NCBI GenBank assembly: GCA_029565915.1
Contig: JAKQNG010000175.1
Location: 1-33,119, forward strand
Source: Deltaproteobacteria bacterium
GTDB lineage: Bacteria; Myxococcota_A; Polyangia; JAAYKL01
DNA: 33,119 nucleotides
Reading direction: 5' to 3'
In this document: piece by piece, positions 1 through 7,150 of the stretch
How the letters are laid out: each line of letters opens with the position of its first letter
Position numbering within the stretch: the first letter of the stretch is position 1
The notes under the pieces: generated by a model
Seen by the model: the letters and a program-made list of their open reading frames with translations, nothing else
Database searches by the model: none
Told to the model about the DNA's origin: nothing
Made by a program: the position numbers and the translations under genes

Positions 1-429
1 CACGGCCGGGACATCTTCGTCCGCACGTTCAGCGAAGACATCGACAGCGCATCCGAGGGGTCAGGCCTCGCCAGCCCGGGCCTGTTCGCCCTGATGGAAG
101 CCCTGAAGGAGGTCTTCGAACGACTGGGACCGGAAGGGGAAATCACAAGAAACGAAATCGCCATCACGCGAATGTCCATCACTGCCCGCATTCACCAGAT
201 CCTGTCCAGACTGGACCAGCAACCGCGGCTGTCGTTCATGGAACTCTTCATGGATGACCACACCCGGTCGGATGTGGTGATATCGTTTCTGGCCCTGCTC
301 GAAATGGCCAAGATGTCCCTTGTCCGGTTGCACCAGGTGGAAGCGGATTCCGAAATCCACATCAGTGCCGCAACCGACACGGAGCAGGCCAGACAGATGC
401 TCGCGGACATCAGACTGGAGGAAGAATGA
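1..429 (+). CDS. scpA: Segregation and condensation protein A, C-terminal part
   Basis: The frame is open from the first base of the window, so the N-terminus is missing; 142 residues remain. The first residues read HGRDIFVRTF, which fits the middle of ScpA just before its linker, and the last ~110 residues form the C-terminal winged-helix region (ITRNEIAITRMSITARIHQIL, then FMELFMDDHTRSDVVISFLALLEMAK). ScpA is the kleisin subunit that bridges the SMC heads and binds ScpB in the chromosome-condensation complex. The stop codon TGA overlaps the ATG of the next gene (ATGA), as expected for a translationally coupled scpAB pair. The adjacent scpB makes the assignment secure. Confidence 0.9.
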   Translation, partial: HGRDIFVRTFSEDIDSASEGSGLASPGLFALMEALKEVFERLGPEGEITRNEIAITRMSITARIHQILSRLDQQPRLSFMELFMDDHTRSDVVISFLALLEMAKMSLVRLHQVEADSEIHISAATDTEQARQMLADIRLEEE

Positions 430-1421
430 GCGGCGACCATGACAATCCCGACACCGTTGCCGACGAACCGGTGGACGAGCTGGAAACAACGGAAACCGGG
501 TCTGCGTCATCCCCGGACGACGGCGGTCCGAGGCCGCGCGCGAAGGACATCTTCAACCCTCCGCAGGAAGACGATGCGGTTCCCGCCGAACCACCGGCAG
601 ATACTGTCCCTCCCTCCGAAGGGACTGACGCCGGTCCCCTGGTGCAGGACGACGAAGACGATGAGCCGGACAACCTGCTGTTCATGGACGGGGCGAGGGA
701 AGACGACACCCCCGACGAGGTCCTGATGTCCCGGCTCGAAAGCCTCATTTTCGTATCCCCGGAACCCGCCACGGTGCGACGACTGGCAAAGCACCTCGCC
801 GTTACGGGAAAACGGGTACGCGACCTGCTGACCCGCCTGCAGGCAGACTATGCGGACAGGGGCATCAACCTGTCCGAAATCTCCGGGGGATTCGTTTTTC
901 ACACCAATCCGGAAAATGCCCCGGTGCTGCGCGCGCTGTCAAAGGCGAAGCCTCTGAAGATGAGCCGGCCGGCCCTGGAAACCCTGGCCATCGTCGCCTA
1001 CAAGCAGCCCTGCACGCGGGCGGACGTGGAGGATGTGCGGCGCGTGGACTGCGGCGGCACTCTCAAATTTCTCTTCGAGCACGAACTCATCCGGGTCCTG
1101 GGGCGCAAGGAAGAACCCGGACGCCCGATCATTTACGGCACTTCTGCAAAATTCCTGGAGCTGTTCAACCTGAAGGGCCTCGAAGATCTGCCTTCCCTGC
1201 GGGAATACACCGAGCTGTGGGATGAGCACCGGGAGTTGCTCGACGAGGTCACCGGCGATGAACCGGAACAGGCCGAACTGCCCCGCATGGGCCATCCGGA
1301 TGACCCCGGAACGGAAGACTTCGCGCCCCACGCCGGCGCCGCAGCGGATGATGCGACACCCGACCCGGCGGCACAGGACGCAACAGGAGATATCGATGAC
1401 CAGACTTCACGTGAACATTGA
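426..1421 (+). CDS. scpB: Segregation and condensation protein B with long acidic extensions
   Basis: 331 residues, against about 190-200 for a typical ScpB. The conserved tandem winged-helix core runs from about residue 100 (LMSRLESLIFVSPEP) to about 260, with the signature stretch PALETLAIVAYKQPCTRADVE and then GGTLKFLFEHELIRVLGRKEEPGRP. It is preceded by ~95 residues rich in Asp, Glu and Pro and followed by a ~65-residue acidic tail; both look intrinsically disordered. ScpB dimers bind ScpA and regulate the SMC complex. The ATG overlaps the scpA stop. The 3' end overlaps the start of pdxJ by 26 bp, so the acidic tail is also where the next gene's ribosome binding site lies. The acidic ends are unusual; the core assignment is firm. 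Confidence 0.92.
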   Translation: MSGDHDNPDTVADEPVDELETTETGSASSPDDGGPRPRAKDIFNPPQEDDAVPAEPPADTVPPSEGTDAGPLVQDDEDDEPDNLLFMDGAREDDTPDEVLMSRLESLIFVSPEPATVRRLAKHLAVTGKRVRDLLTRLQADYADRGINLSEISGGFVFHTNPENAPVLRALSKAKPLKMSRPALETLAIVAYKQPCTRADVEDVRRVDCGGTLKFLFEHELIRVLGRKEEPGRPIIYGTSAKFLELFNLKGLEDLPSLREYTELWDEHRELLDEVTGDEPEQAELPRMGHPDDPGTEDFAPHAGAAADDATPDPAAQDATGDIDDQTSREH

Positions 1422-2115
1422 CCACATCGCCACCCTGCGGCAGGCCCGGGGAGTGAACTACCCCGATCCCGTGTTCGGCGTTCCGGTGGTGGAAATGGCC
1501 GGTGCCAGCGGGATTACGGTTCACCTGCGGGAGGATCGCCGGCACATCTGCGACAGGGATGTGGAGCTGATCCGGGCCACTGTCTCCACGGTGATGAACC
1601 TGGAAATGGCCGCATCCCGCGACATCATCGACGTCGCCAAACGAATCCGGCCGCACATGTGCACGCTGGTGCCCGAAAAAAGAGAAGAGCGCACAACGGA
1701 AGGCGGGCTGCGGGTCGCGGACGATCCGGCGCGCATGGCCGACGTCGTGGCCGAATTGAAGGACGCCGGCATGCGGGTCAGCCTGTTTGTCGATCCGGAC
1801 GAGCGGGAGATTGACGCATCCCTGCGAGCTGGCGCCCAGACGGTGGAACTGCACACGGGTGACTACTGTGAGGCCTCCTCCGATGAGGCCCGCGCCCTGG
1901 AACTGGAAAAGCTGGCCCACTGCGCGCGATTTGCCCATCAACTGGGGCTCGACGTCGCTGCGGGCCACGGCCTGCACTATCACAACGTGGGCCCGGTGGC
2001 GCGGATTTCACAGATTCACGAGCTGAACATCGGCCATGCCATCATTGCCCGCGCGGTGTTTGCCGGTCTCGACGCGGCCGTGCGGCAGATGCTCGACGCC
2101 ATGGGAAAAAAATGA
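1396..2115 (+). CDS. pdxJ: Pyridoxine 5'-phosphate synthase
   Basis: 239 residues, the normal length for PdxJ. PdxJ condenses 1-deoxy-D-xylulose 5-phosphate with 3-amino-2-oxopropyl phosphate to make pyridoxine 5'-phosphate in the DXP-dependent vitamin B6 pathway. Family motifs are clear: VNIDHIATLRQARGVNYPDP at the N-terminus, GITVHLREDRRHI, LEMAAS, LVPEKREERTTEGGL and VAAGHGLHYHNV. The frame is open further upstream, but the ATG at 1396 is preceded by AGGAGA at a good distance and gives the family N-terminus, so it was chosen. The gene begins inside the last 26 bp of scpB and its stop overlaps the acpS start (ATGA). The pdxJ-acpS order is common in Proteobacteria. Confidence 0.95.
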   Translation: MTRLHVNIDHIATLRQARGVNYPDPVFGVPVVEMAGASGITVHLREDRRHICDRDVELIRATVSTVMNLEMAASRDIIDVAKRIRPHMCTLVPEKREERTTEGGLRVADDPARMADVVAELKDAGMRVSLFVDPDEREIDASLRAGAQTVELHTGDYCEASSDEARALELEKLAHCARFAHQLGLDVAAGHGLHYHNVGPVARISQIHELNIGHAIIARAVFAGLDAAVRQMLDAMGKK

Positions 2116-2480
2116 TCCTCGGACTGGGAATTGACCTCTGTCCCGTGGACCGGATCAGGGACGTGATCGAACGCCAGGGAGACGCATTTCTATCCCGCGT
2201 GTACACGCCTGCCGAACGCGACTATGCAACAGGCGCCATGCGCTTCGACCGCCTGGCTGCCCGCTGGGCCGCAAAGGAGGCCGCCATCAAGGCGCTGGGC
2301 GGCGTATCGGGCATCGACTGGCACGATCTGTGTGTGGTCAATGCGGACAGCGGGGCCCCTTCCCTGGTCCTTGCCGGTGGTGCGGCAGCGCGGGCCCGGC
2401 AAATGGGTGTCACCAACATCCTGCTCAGTCTGTCCCACGCTGGCGGACAGGCAGTGGCGGTTGTTATTCTGGAAGGATGA
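2112..2480 (+). CDS. acpS: Holo-[acyl-carrier-protein] synthase
   Basis: 122 residues, typical for AcpS. The enzyme transfers 4'-phosphopantetheine from CoA to a serine of acyl carrier protein. Both magnesium/CoA motifs are present: GLGIDLCPVDRI near the N-terminus (with the metal-binding Asp) and RWAAKEAAIKAL near residue 55 (with the catalytic Glu of the KEA motif). The C-terminus LLSLSHAGGQAVAVVILEG matches the family. The ATG overlaps the pdxJ stop by 4 bp, and only 3 bp separate its stop from the next start, so it lies within one operon. Nothing unusual is seen. Confidence 0.94.
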   Translation: MILGLGIDLCPVDRIRDVIERQGDAFLSRVYTPAERDYATGAMRFDRLAARWAAKEAAIKALGGVSGIDWHDLCVVNADSGAPSLVLAGGAAARARQMGVTNILLSLSHAGGQAVAVVILEG

Positions 2481-2483
2481 ACG

Positions 2484-4061
2484 ATGACTGAAAAATGGAA
2501 CGATAAACTGTTCATGACCCGAGCCCAGATGCGGGACTATGACCGGATCTCCACCGAGAAGTACGGCATCCCGTCGGCGGTCCTGATGGAGAACGCGGGC
2601 CGGAGCACTGCTGCCCTGATTCTGTCCCTGCGGCAGTCGAAGGCGCCCATCAGTGTATTCGCCGGTCCGGGGAACAACGGCGGCGATGGTTTTGTCATCG
2701 CGCGTCACCTCATCAATGCGGGCTGCGAGGTGAAAACCTGTCTTGCCGCTCCGCCGGATCGCCTTCAGGGCGACGCCCTGCGCAACTATCTGACGCTCAA
2801 AGAAATGAGTGCCCGGATCACGGATCTGACCGTCGCCGGCATCGCCGCACTGGCGGAGTCCCTGAAGGACGACGGCATCGTGGTGGATGCCCTCTTCGGC
2901 ACGGGAGTGGAACGCGCCCTCGACCCCATCATGGTCAAGGTCATTGACATCATCAACGCATGCCCGGCCACCGTGGTCAGCGCGGACATCCCCTCGGGGC
3001 TGGATGCGGACACCGGCGCAACCTGGGGCCATGTCGTCGCTGCGGATATCACGGCGACCTACGGGCACATCAAGCGGGGCATGCTGCTGTTTCCGGGTGC
3101 CGCCTCCTGCGGGCGAATCGAAGTGATCCCCATCGGTGCCCCGGCAAAGGCGTCCGAGGAAGCCGGTGCGGACGGCCTCATCCTCTGCGATGGAACCGTG
3201 CAATCCTTCATGCCCTCCCGCCGCCGCGATGCCCACAAAGGCACGTGCGGTCATCTGGCCGTGGTGGCCGGTTCCATGGGGAAATCCGGCGCTGCCGTCA
3301 TGACCGGACAGGCGGCGCTGCGCACCGGTGCGGGACTCGTCACCATTGCCACCACCCAGAATGCGCGACCGACGGTGGAATCCCGGTGTCTCGAAATCAT
3401 GGTGGACACAGTGATTGAAAAAGTGGACGCGGCGCTGACCGACAAGTCAGTTAAAAACGCCGTCGCCCTGATGGAAGGAAAGACCGCTGTTGCGCTGGGG
3501 CCGGGTCTGACCACGGCACCGGGCATCAGTGCCCTGGCGGTCCGGCTGCTGCAATCCCTGGAAATCCCCGCAGTGGTGGATGCGGACGGGGTGAATATCC
3601 TTGCGGCGGATCCCTCCGGGGCCGGACGCATCACAACGCCGATGGTGCTCACACCCCATCCGGGCGAAATGGCCCGTCTGATGGGAAAATCCGTCGCCCA
3701 GGTGCAGGCCGATCGCATCGGGACCGCACGGGAAGCCGCCCGATGGCACAAGGTGGTCATCGTCCTGAAGGGCGCCCACTCGATCATCGCATCCCCCGAA
3801 GGCGACATCTGGATGAATCCCACCGGCAATCCGGGAATGGCCACCGCGGGAATGGGCGATGTCCTGACGGGAATCATCGGCGGCCTGCTCGCCCAGGGAG
3901 TGGAACCCGTCCATGCCGCCCTGCTCGGTACCTATCTCCACGGGCTTGCCGCGGATCGCTGTTCAGTCCGGACCGGACACATGGGGCTCATCGCCGGCGA
4001 CGTCATCGACGAACTGCCCTCTCTGCTGCGGGAATGGGAATGCGCCGCCCGCGAAGAATGA
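2484..4061 (+). CDS. nnrD: Bifunctional NAD(P)H-hydrate epimerase / ADP-dependent NAD(P)H-hydrate dehydratase
   Basis: 525 residues, the usual size of the fused repair enzyme. The N-terminal YjeF_N domain (about residues 10-225) contains MENAGRS and GPGNNGGDGFVIARHL and epimerises R- to S-NAD(P)HX. The C-terminal ribokinase-like CARKD domain (about 240-515) contains HKGTCGHLAVVAGSMGKSGA, TPHPGEMARLMG and the signature NPTGNPGMATAGMGDVLTG, and dehydrates S-NAD(P)HX using ADP. GGAAGGA lies just before the ATG. It follows acpS by 3 bp, a frequent arrangement. No gene of the tsaE family follows; the strand continues into leuA after a 115-bp gap. Assignment is firm. Confidence 0.94.
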   Translation: MTEKWNDKLFMTRAQMRDYDRISTEKYGIPSAVLMENAGRSTAALILSLRQSKAPISVFAGPGNNGGDGFVIARHLINAGCEVKTCLAAPPDRLQGDALRNYLTLKEMSARITDLTVAGIAALAESLKDDGIVVDALFGTGVERALDPIMVKVIDIINACPATVVSADIPSGLDADTGATWGHVVAADITATYGHIKRGMLLFPGAASCGRIEVIPIGAPAKASEEAGADGLILCDGTVQSFMPSRRRDAHKGTCGHLAVVAGSMGKSGAAVMTGQAALRTGAGLVTIATTQNARPTVESRCLEIMVDTVIEKVDAALTDKSVKNAVALMEGKTAVALGPGLTTAPGISALAVRLLQSLEIPAVVDADGVNILAADPSGAGRITTPMVLTPHPGEMARLMGKSVAQVQADRIGTAREAARWHKVVIVLKGAHSIIASPEGDIWMNPTGNPGMATAGMGDVLTGIIGGLLAQGVEPVHAALLGTYLHGLAADRCSVRTGHMGLIAGDVIDELPSLLREWECAAREE

Positions 4062-4119
4062 CCGCGCCGGACCCGGCCGGGATTTCCGGTTGACAGGTTT
4101 ACTGAAAGGTTGAAAGTTC

Positions 4120-4146
4120 ACTGCAGTTCAACTCTTGCACTGCAAG
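4120..4146 (+). promoter_or_regulatory. Dyad symmetry upstream of leuA
   Basis: The 115-bp gap before leuA holds several small symmetries: the palindrome ACTGCAGT at 4120-4127, an inverted repeat CTTGCA-C-TGCAAG at 4134-4146, and a possible stem pairing TGCAGT (4122-4127) with ACTGCA (4139-4144). A TTGACA at 4090-4095 could be a -35 box, but no good -10 follows at 16-18 bp. These sites could be an operator or a weak leader hairpin for leuA. No leader peptide, T-box sequence or attenuator was found. Function is a guess. Confidence 0.25.
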
Positions 4147-4176
4147 CGTGAACGTCATTTTCAAGGAGGCCTTCTG

Positions 4177-5754
4177 ATGAGCAGTAAAAAAGTATTCATC
4201 TTCGACACAACCCTGCGGGACGGAGAGCAGTCTGCGGGCGTCTCGTTCACCCTGAACCAGAAACTGAAAATTGCCGAGCAGCTTCAGGCCCTGAAAGTCG
4301 ACGTCATCGAAGCGGGATTTCCCCGTACCTCCCCCGGCGATCTGGAAGCGGTACAGCGGGTTTCCCGGGAAATTCGCGGATGCACCATCTGCGCGCTGGC
4401 GCGCTGCATCAAGGGCGACATCGAAACCGCGTGGGAAGGGCTGAAGGAAGCCGCCGATCCGCGGATTCACGTGTTCATCAACACCAGCGACATCCAGATT
4501 GAAAACCAGCTCAAGAAAACCCGGGAACAGGTGCTGGAGCAGGCCATCGAAAGCATCCGGTTCGCCCGGAAATTCGTGTCAAACCTGGAATTCAGCCCCA
4601 TGGACGCCACGCGGTCCGACCCGGACTTCCTCTGCCGCATCATCGAGGCGGCCATCGAAAACGGCGCGACCACCATCAACGTTCCCGACTCGGTCGGCTA
4701 CGCCATTCCCTCCGAGCATGGAAAGATGTTCCGCGATATCATGGAGCGCGTGCCGAATGCCCACAAGGCGGTGTTCAGCTGCCATGCCCACAACGATCTG
4801 GGGCTCGCTTCCGCCAATGCACTGGCAGCGGTGCAGAACGGCGCCCGGCAGGTGGAAGGGGCCATCAACGGCATCGGCGAGCGGGCCGGCAACACCGCGC
4901 TGGAAGAAGTGGTGATGACGTTGAAAACCCACGGGGAAGCGCTCAACGTATTTACTGATATCAACACCCGTGAATTCTACCGGACGAGCAAGCTGGTGGA
5001 GCGCATCTCGGGCATGCCCGTGCAGTGGAACAAGGCCATTGTGGGAAAAAATTCCTTCCGTCACGGCTCCGGCATCCACCAGGACGGCATCCTGAAAAAG
5101 CGCGAAACCTGGGAAATCATCGACCCCGAAGAGATCGGTATACCCCAGGGCACCCAGCTGGTGCTCGGCAAGCTCTCCGGCAGCCACGCATTCAAGGATC
5201 ACATCGAACGGCTGGGATTTCACCTGACCGAAGATCAGCTGAAACGCGCCTTCGACGACTTCAAGCACCTGGCCGACAAGAAAAAGCAGATCGATGATCG
5301 CGATCTCGAAGCGATTGTCGGACAGCGGACGGGCGAAGTGTTTGAACCCGTGTGGTTTCTGGATCACATCCACGTGGCGTCCGGCACCCACGCCATCGCC
5401 ACAGCCACCATCCAGATGCGCAACAAGGAAGGCAACAGCTTTACCGATGCGGCCACGGGCGACGGTCCCATCGATGCCATCTGCGTCGCGGTCAACCGCG
5501 TGATCGGCGTGAATCCCTCCCTCATCGCCTATTCCGTTGAAAACGTCACCGAAGGCATCGACGCCCAGGGCACCGTATGCGTGCGCATCCAGGACGAACA
5601 GGGCAAGGTCTACAGCGCCCAGGCGGCAGACACGGATGTGATCGTCGCCAGCGTAAATGCCTATCTCAACGCCGTGAACCGGATGCTGATTGTCCACAGC
5701 AAGAACCGGGCGCGGGAACAGACCGCGCCATCCACCGGCACCCAGGACGACTGA
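4177..5754 (+). CDS. leuA: 2-isopropylmalate synthase
   Basis: 525 residues, as in long bacterial LeuA. It condenses acetyl-CoA with 2-oxoisovalerate, the first committed step of leucine synthesis. The catalytic TIM barrel (about 1-280) shows FIFDTTLRDGEQSAGVSFT, the metal-binding SCHAHNDLGLASANALAAVQ (HxH) and GIGERAGNTALEEVVM. The linker contains NSFRHGSGIHQDGILKK. The last ~130 residues form the LeuA dimer/leucine-binding regulatory domain (HVASGTHAIATATIQM, TGDGPIDAICVAVNR). The frame opens earlier at a TTG, but the ATG at 4177 has a strong AAGGAGG (4163-4169) and gives the family start. A small HTH-ACT protein gene follows 5 bp downstream. Homocitrate or citramalate synthases are alternatives but the match is best to LeuA. 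Confidence 0.93.
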   Translation: MSSKKVFIFDTTLRDGEQSAGVSFTLNQKLKIAEQLQALKVDVIEAGFPRTSPGDLEAVQRVSREIRGCTICALARCIKGDIETAWEGLKEAADPRIHVFINTSDIQIENQLKKTREQVLEQAIESIRFARKFVSNLEFSPMDATRSDPDFLCRIIEAAIENGATTINVPDSVGYAIPSEHGKMFRDIMERVPNAHKAVFSCHAHNDLGLASANALAAVQNGARQVEGAINGIGERAGNTALEEVVMTLKTHGEALNVFTDINTREFYRTSKLVERISGMPVQWNKAIVGKNSFRHGSGIHQDGILKKRETWEIIDPEEIGIPQGTQLVLGKLSGSHAFKDHIERLGFHLTEDQLKRAFDDFKHLADKKKQIDDRDLEAIVGQRTGEVFEPVWFLDHIHVASGTHAIATATIQMRNKEGNSFTDAATGDGPIDAICVAVNRVIGVNPSLIAYSVENVTEGIDAQGTVCVRIQDEQGKVYSAQAADTDVIVASVNAYLNAVNRMLIVHSKNRAREQTAPSTGTQDD

Positions 5755-5759
5755 TCTCC

Positions 5760-6209
5760 GTGACGGCGGGCACCCCACAGTTCTTCATCATCGATCGCGC
5801 CATCGTCTCCGACACGTTGATCCGCGTGGTGGAAGCCAAACGCCTCATGCGGGAAGACAGCTCCCTCAGCGTGAGCGATGCCACGCGAATGGCCGGGGTT
5901 TCCCGCAGCGCTTTTTACAAATACAAGGATTTCATCCACCATTTCAATGTGGACAGTCTGGGCCGGAACCTGACGTTTTCATTTGATGTGCGCAACATCG
6001 CCGGCCAGCTCTCCCGGGCCCTCAACGCCATTGCGGAGAGCGGGGCCAACATCCTGACCATCAACCAGACCATTCCCATCAACGACATCTGCAGCATCGT
6101 GGTCACCGTGGAAACGACCAGCATGAACGAAACGGCACAACAGATGATCGACCGCCTGCGCAACACCGAAGGAATGTTCAACATCCGGGTACTGGCGCGG
6201 AATTCGTAG
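5760..6209 (+). CDS. HTH-ACT domain regulatory protein (PheB-like)
   Basis: 149 residues from a GTG start 5 bp after leuA; the family start FFIIDRAIVSDTLIRVVEAK lies just inside. Length and layout resemble the small ACT proteins annotated PheB in Firmicutes (about 147 residues). The first ~60 residues look helical, with SLSVSDATRMAGVSRSAFYK reading as a helix-turn-helix. Residues ~70-145 form an ACT domain (FDVRNIAGQLSRALNAIAES, ILTINQTIPINDICSIVVTV), a fold that binds amino acids. The name PheB is historical and a chorismate mutase activity is not supported here. Placement directly after leuA suggests an amino-acid-responsive regulator coupled to leucine synthesis; this is inference. It ends 10 bp before a convergent gene. 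Confidence 0.8.
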   Translation: MTAGTPQFFIIDRAIVSDTLIRVVEAKRLMREDSSLSVSDATRMAGVSRSAFYKYKDFIHHFNVDSLGRNLTFSFDVRNIAGQLSRALNAIAESGANILTINQTIPINDICSIVVTVETTSMNETAQQMIDRLRNTEGMFNIRVLARNS

Positions 6210-6219
6210 TTCTGGACAG

Positions 6220-6786
6220 TCAGTATCTCACGAACAGGGTCACGCAGTCGTCAGGCACGGAGTCGTTGCAGGAGAGTGTGAGGAATTCATCCCGGCAGTC
6301 TTCGTAGTTCAGGTAAACGCCGTCAATGATTTCACACTCCAGCACGCCGTCGGCATAGAATTCGAGGCACTCGGTTTCGTCGGTCCAGATGCCGCAGCCG
6401 GTTTCTTTTTCGCAGATGATCCCGATCCATTCTTCGCACAGAGCCGCCGCCGCCGCCGAATCCATCATGCTTTCCTCATCGCAACCCTCCGGAATACCGG
6501 TGCAGGGCGCGGAAGCGAGATCGTCGGCACATTGTGCAGCCGCGGCATCGTCGATGCAACTCAAGGTCGAAAGCCAGGTCTGGCACTGCGTGTGGGTCAT
6601 GTTCACGCTGAAGTTGCAGTCGCCGAAAAGATACTCGCAGAAGGCAAACTGCCAGTCCTGACAGGCCTGCGTTCCGCGACCGACATACTCTTCCCGCGAC
6701 AGCACTACTTCTTCCGATTCCTTCTTGTCGCAACCAGCCAGCGTTGCGCACACGGCAGTCATCAAACCAAGCATTCTCAATTTCAT
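6220..6786 (-). CDS. Secreted lipoprotein with two tandem eight-cysteine modules
   Basis: 188 residues. The frame opens upstream, but the ATG at 6786 has a perfect AAGGAGG at good spacing and begins a lipoprotein signal peptide (MKLRMLGLMTAVCATLAGC, lipid-accepting Cys19). The mature part carries 16 further cysteines in two similar blocks, residues 42-102 and 117-181, each starting C-x2-W-x4-C-x5/6-C and ending with three more cysteines at comparable spacing. This looks like an internal duplication with eight cysteines per module, probably forming disulfides outside the inner membrane. No family was recognised. It is the last gene of a four-gene operon; its ribosome binding site overlaps the stop codon of the gene before it. 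Function unknown. Confidence 0.72.
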   Translation of the reverse strand: MKLRMLGLMTAVCATLAGCDKKESEEVVLSREEYVGRGTQACQDWQFAFCEYLFGDCNFSVNMTHTQCQTWLSTLSCIDDAAAAQCADDLASAPCTGIPEGCDEESMMDSAAAAALCEEWIGIICEKETGCGIWTDETECLEFYADGVLECEIIDGVYLNYEDCRDEFLTLSCNDSVPDDCVTLFVRY

Positions 6787-6796
6787 CGTGACCTCC

Positions 6797-7138
6797 TTAA
6801 ATTGTACTCGAATTGTCGTACCATTCGCAGCCAAGTTGACTTCGGCATTCACTCTTTGACAAACCTTCACATGGCTTCAATTCACCAACGCATTGCTGTT
6901 TGCAGGCCGGTTCGGTCGGAACGCTGTCGCTATCTGATACGGTATCGACAACAACATCTTCCGGATCAGTGCAGACTGTTTCTACATGACAATCCGCTAA
7001 ACTCTCAGAATTGCATAACGGAAGCATTCCATTATAGAAAAGACAATCCTTATCATAGTGTCCATAACATGCTTCATCGTCTCCGAAAAATTCACAGGAT
7101 GCAAACAACACTGCCAACAGCATCACCAACGGTTTCAT
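6797..7138 (-). CDS. Small cysteine-rich lipoprotein
   Basis: 113 residues with GAGGGG shortly before the ATG. The N-terminus MKPLVMLLAVLFASC reads as a short lipoprotein signal with Cys15 as the acylated residue; the -3 Phe is not the commonest lipobox residue. The mature part has many cysteines: CYGHYDKDC, then LPLC, SLADC, HVETVC, a short Asp/Ser/Val linker (VVVDTVSDSDSV), and a C-terminal cluster ACKQQC...KPC...SKSEC...LGCEW. The last spacing (C-x7-C-x5-C-x-W) resembles short repeats common in myxobacterial secreted proteins, from general familiarity only. It sits 12 bp after the putative phospholipase-like gene and 10 bp before the eight-cysteine lipoprotein, in the same operon. Function unknown. 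Confidence 0.65.
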   Translation of the reverse strand: MKPLVMLLAVLFASCEFFGDDEACYGHYDKDCLFYNGMLPLCNSESLADCHVETVCTDPEDVVVDTVSDSDSVPTEPACKQQCVGELKPCEGLSKSECRSQLGCEWYDNSSTI

Positions 7139-7150
7139 CTAACCCCTCCC

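Noticed and set aside
4062-4176. Leucine leader peptide or T-box upstream of leuA
   Set aside because: There is no ATG-led peptide rich in Leu codons and no T-box sequence; only small dyads are present.
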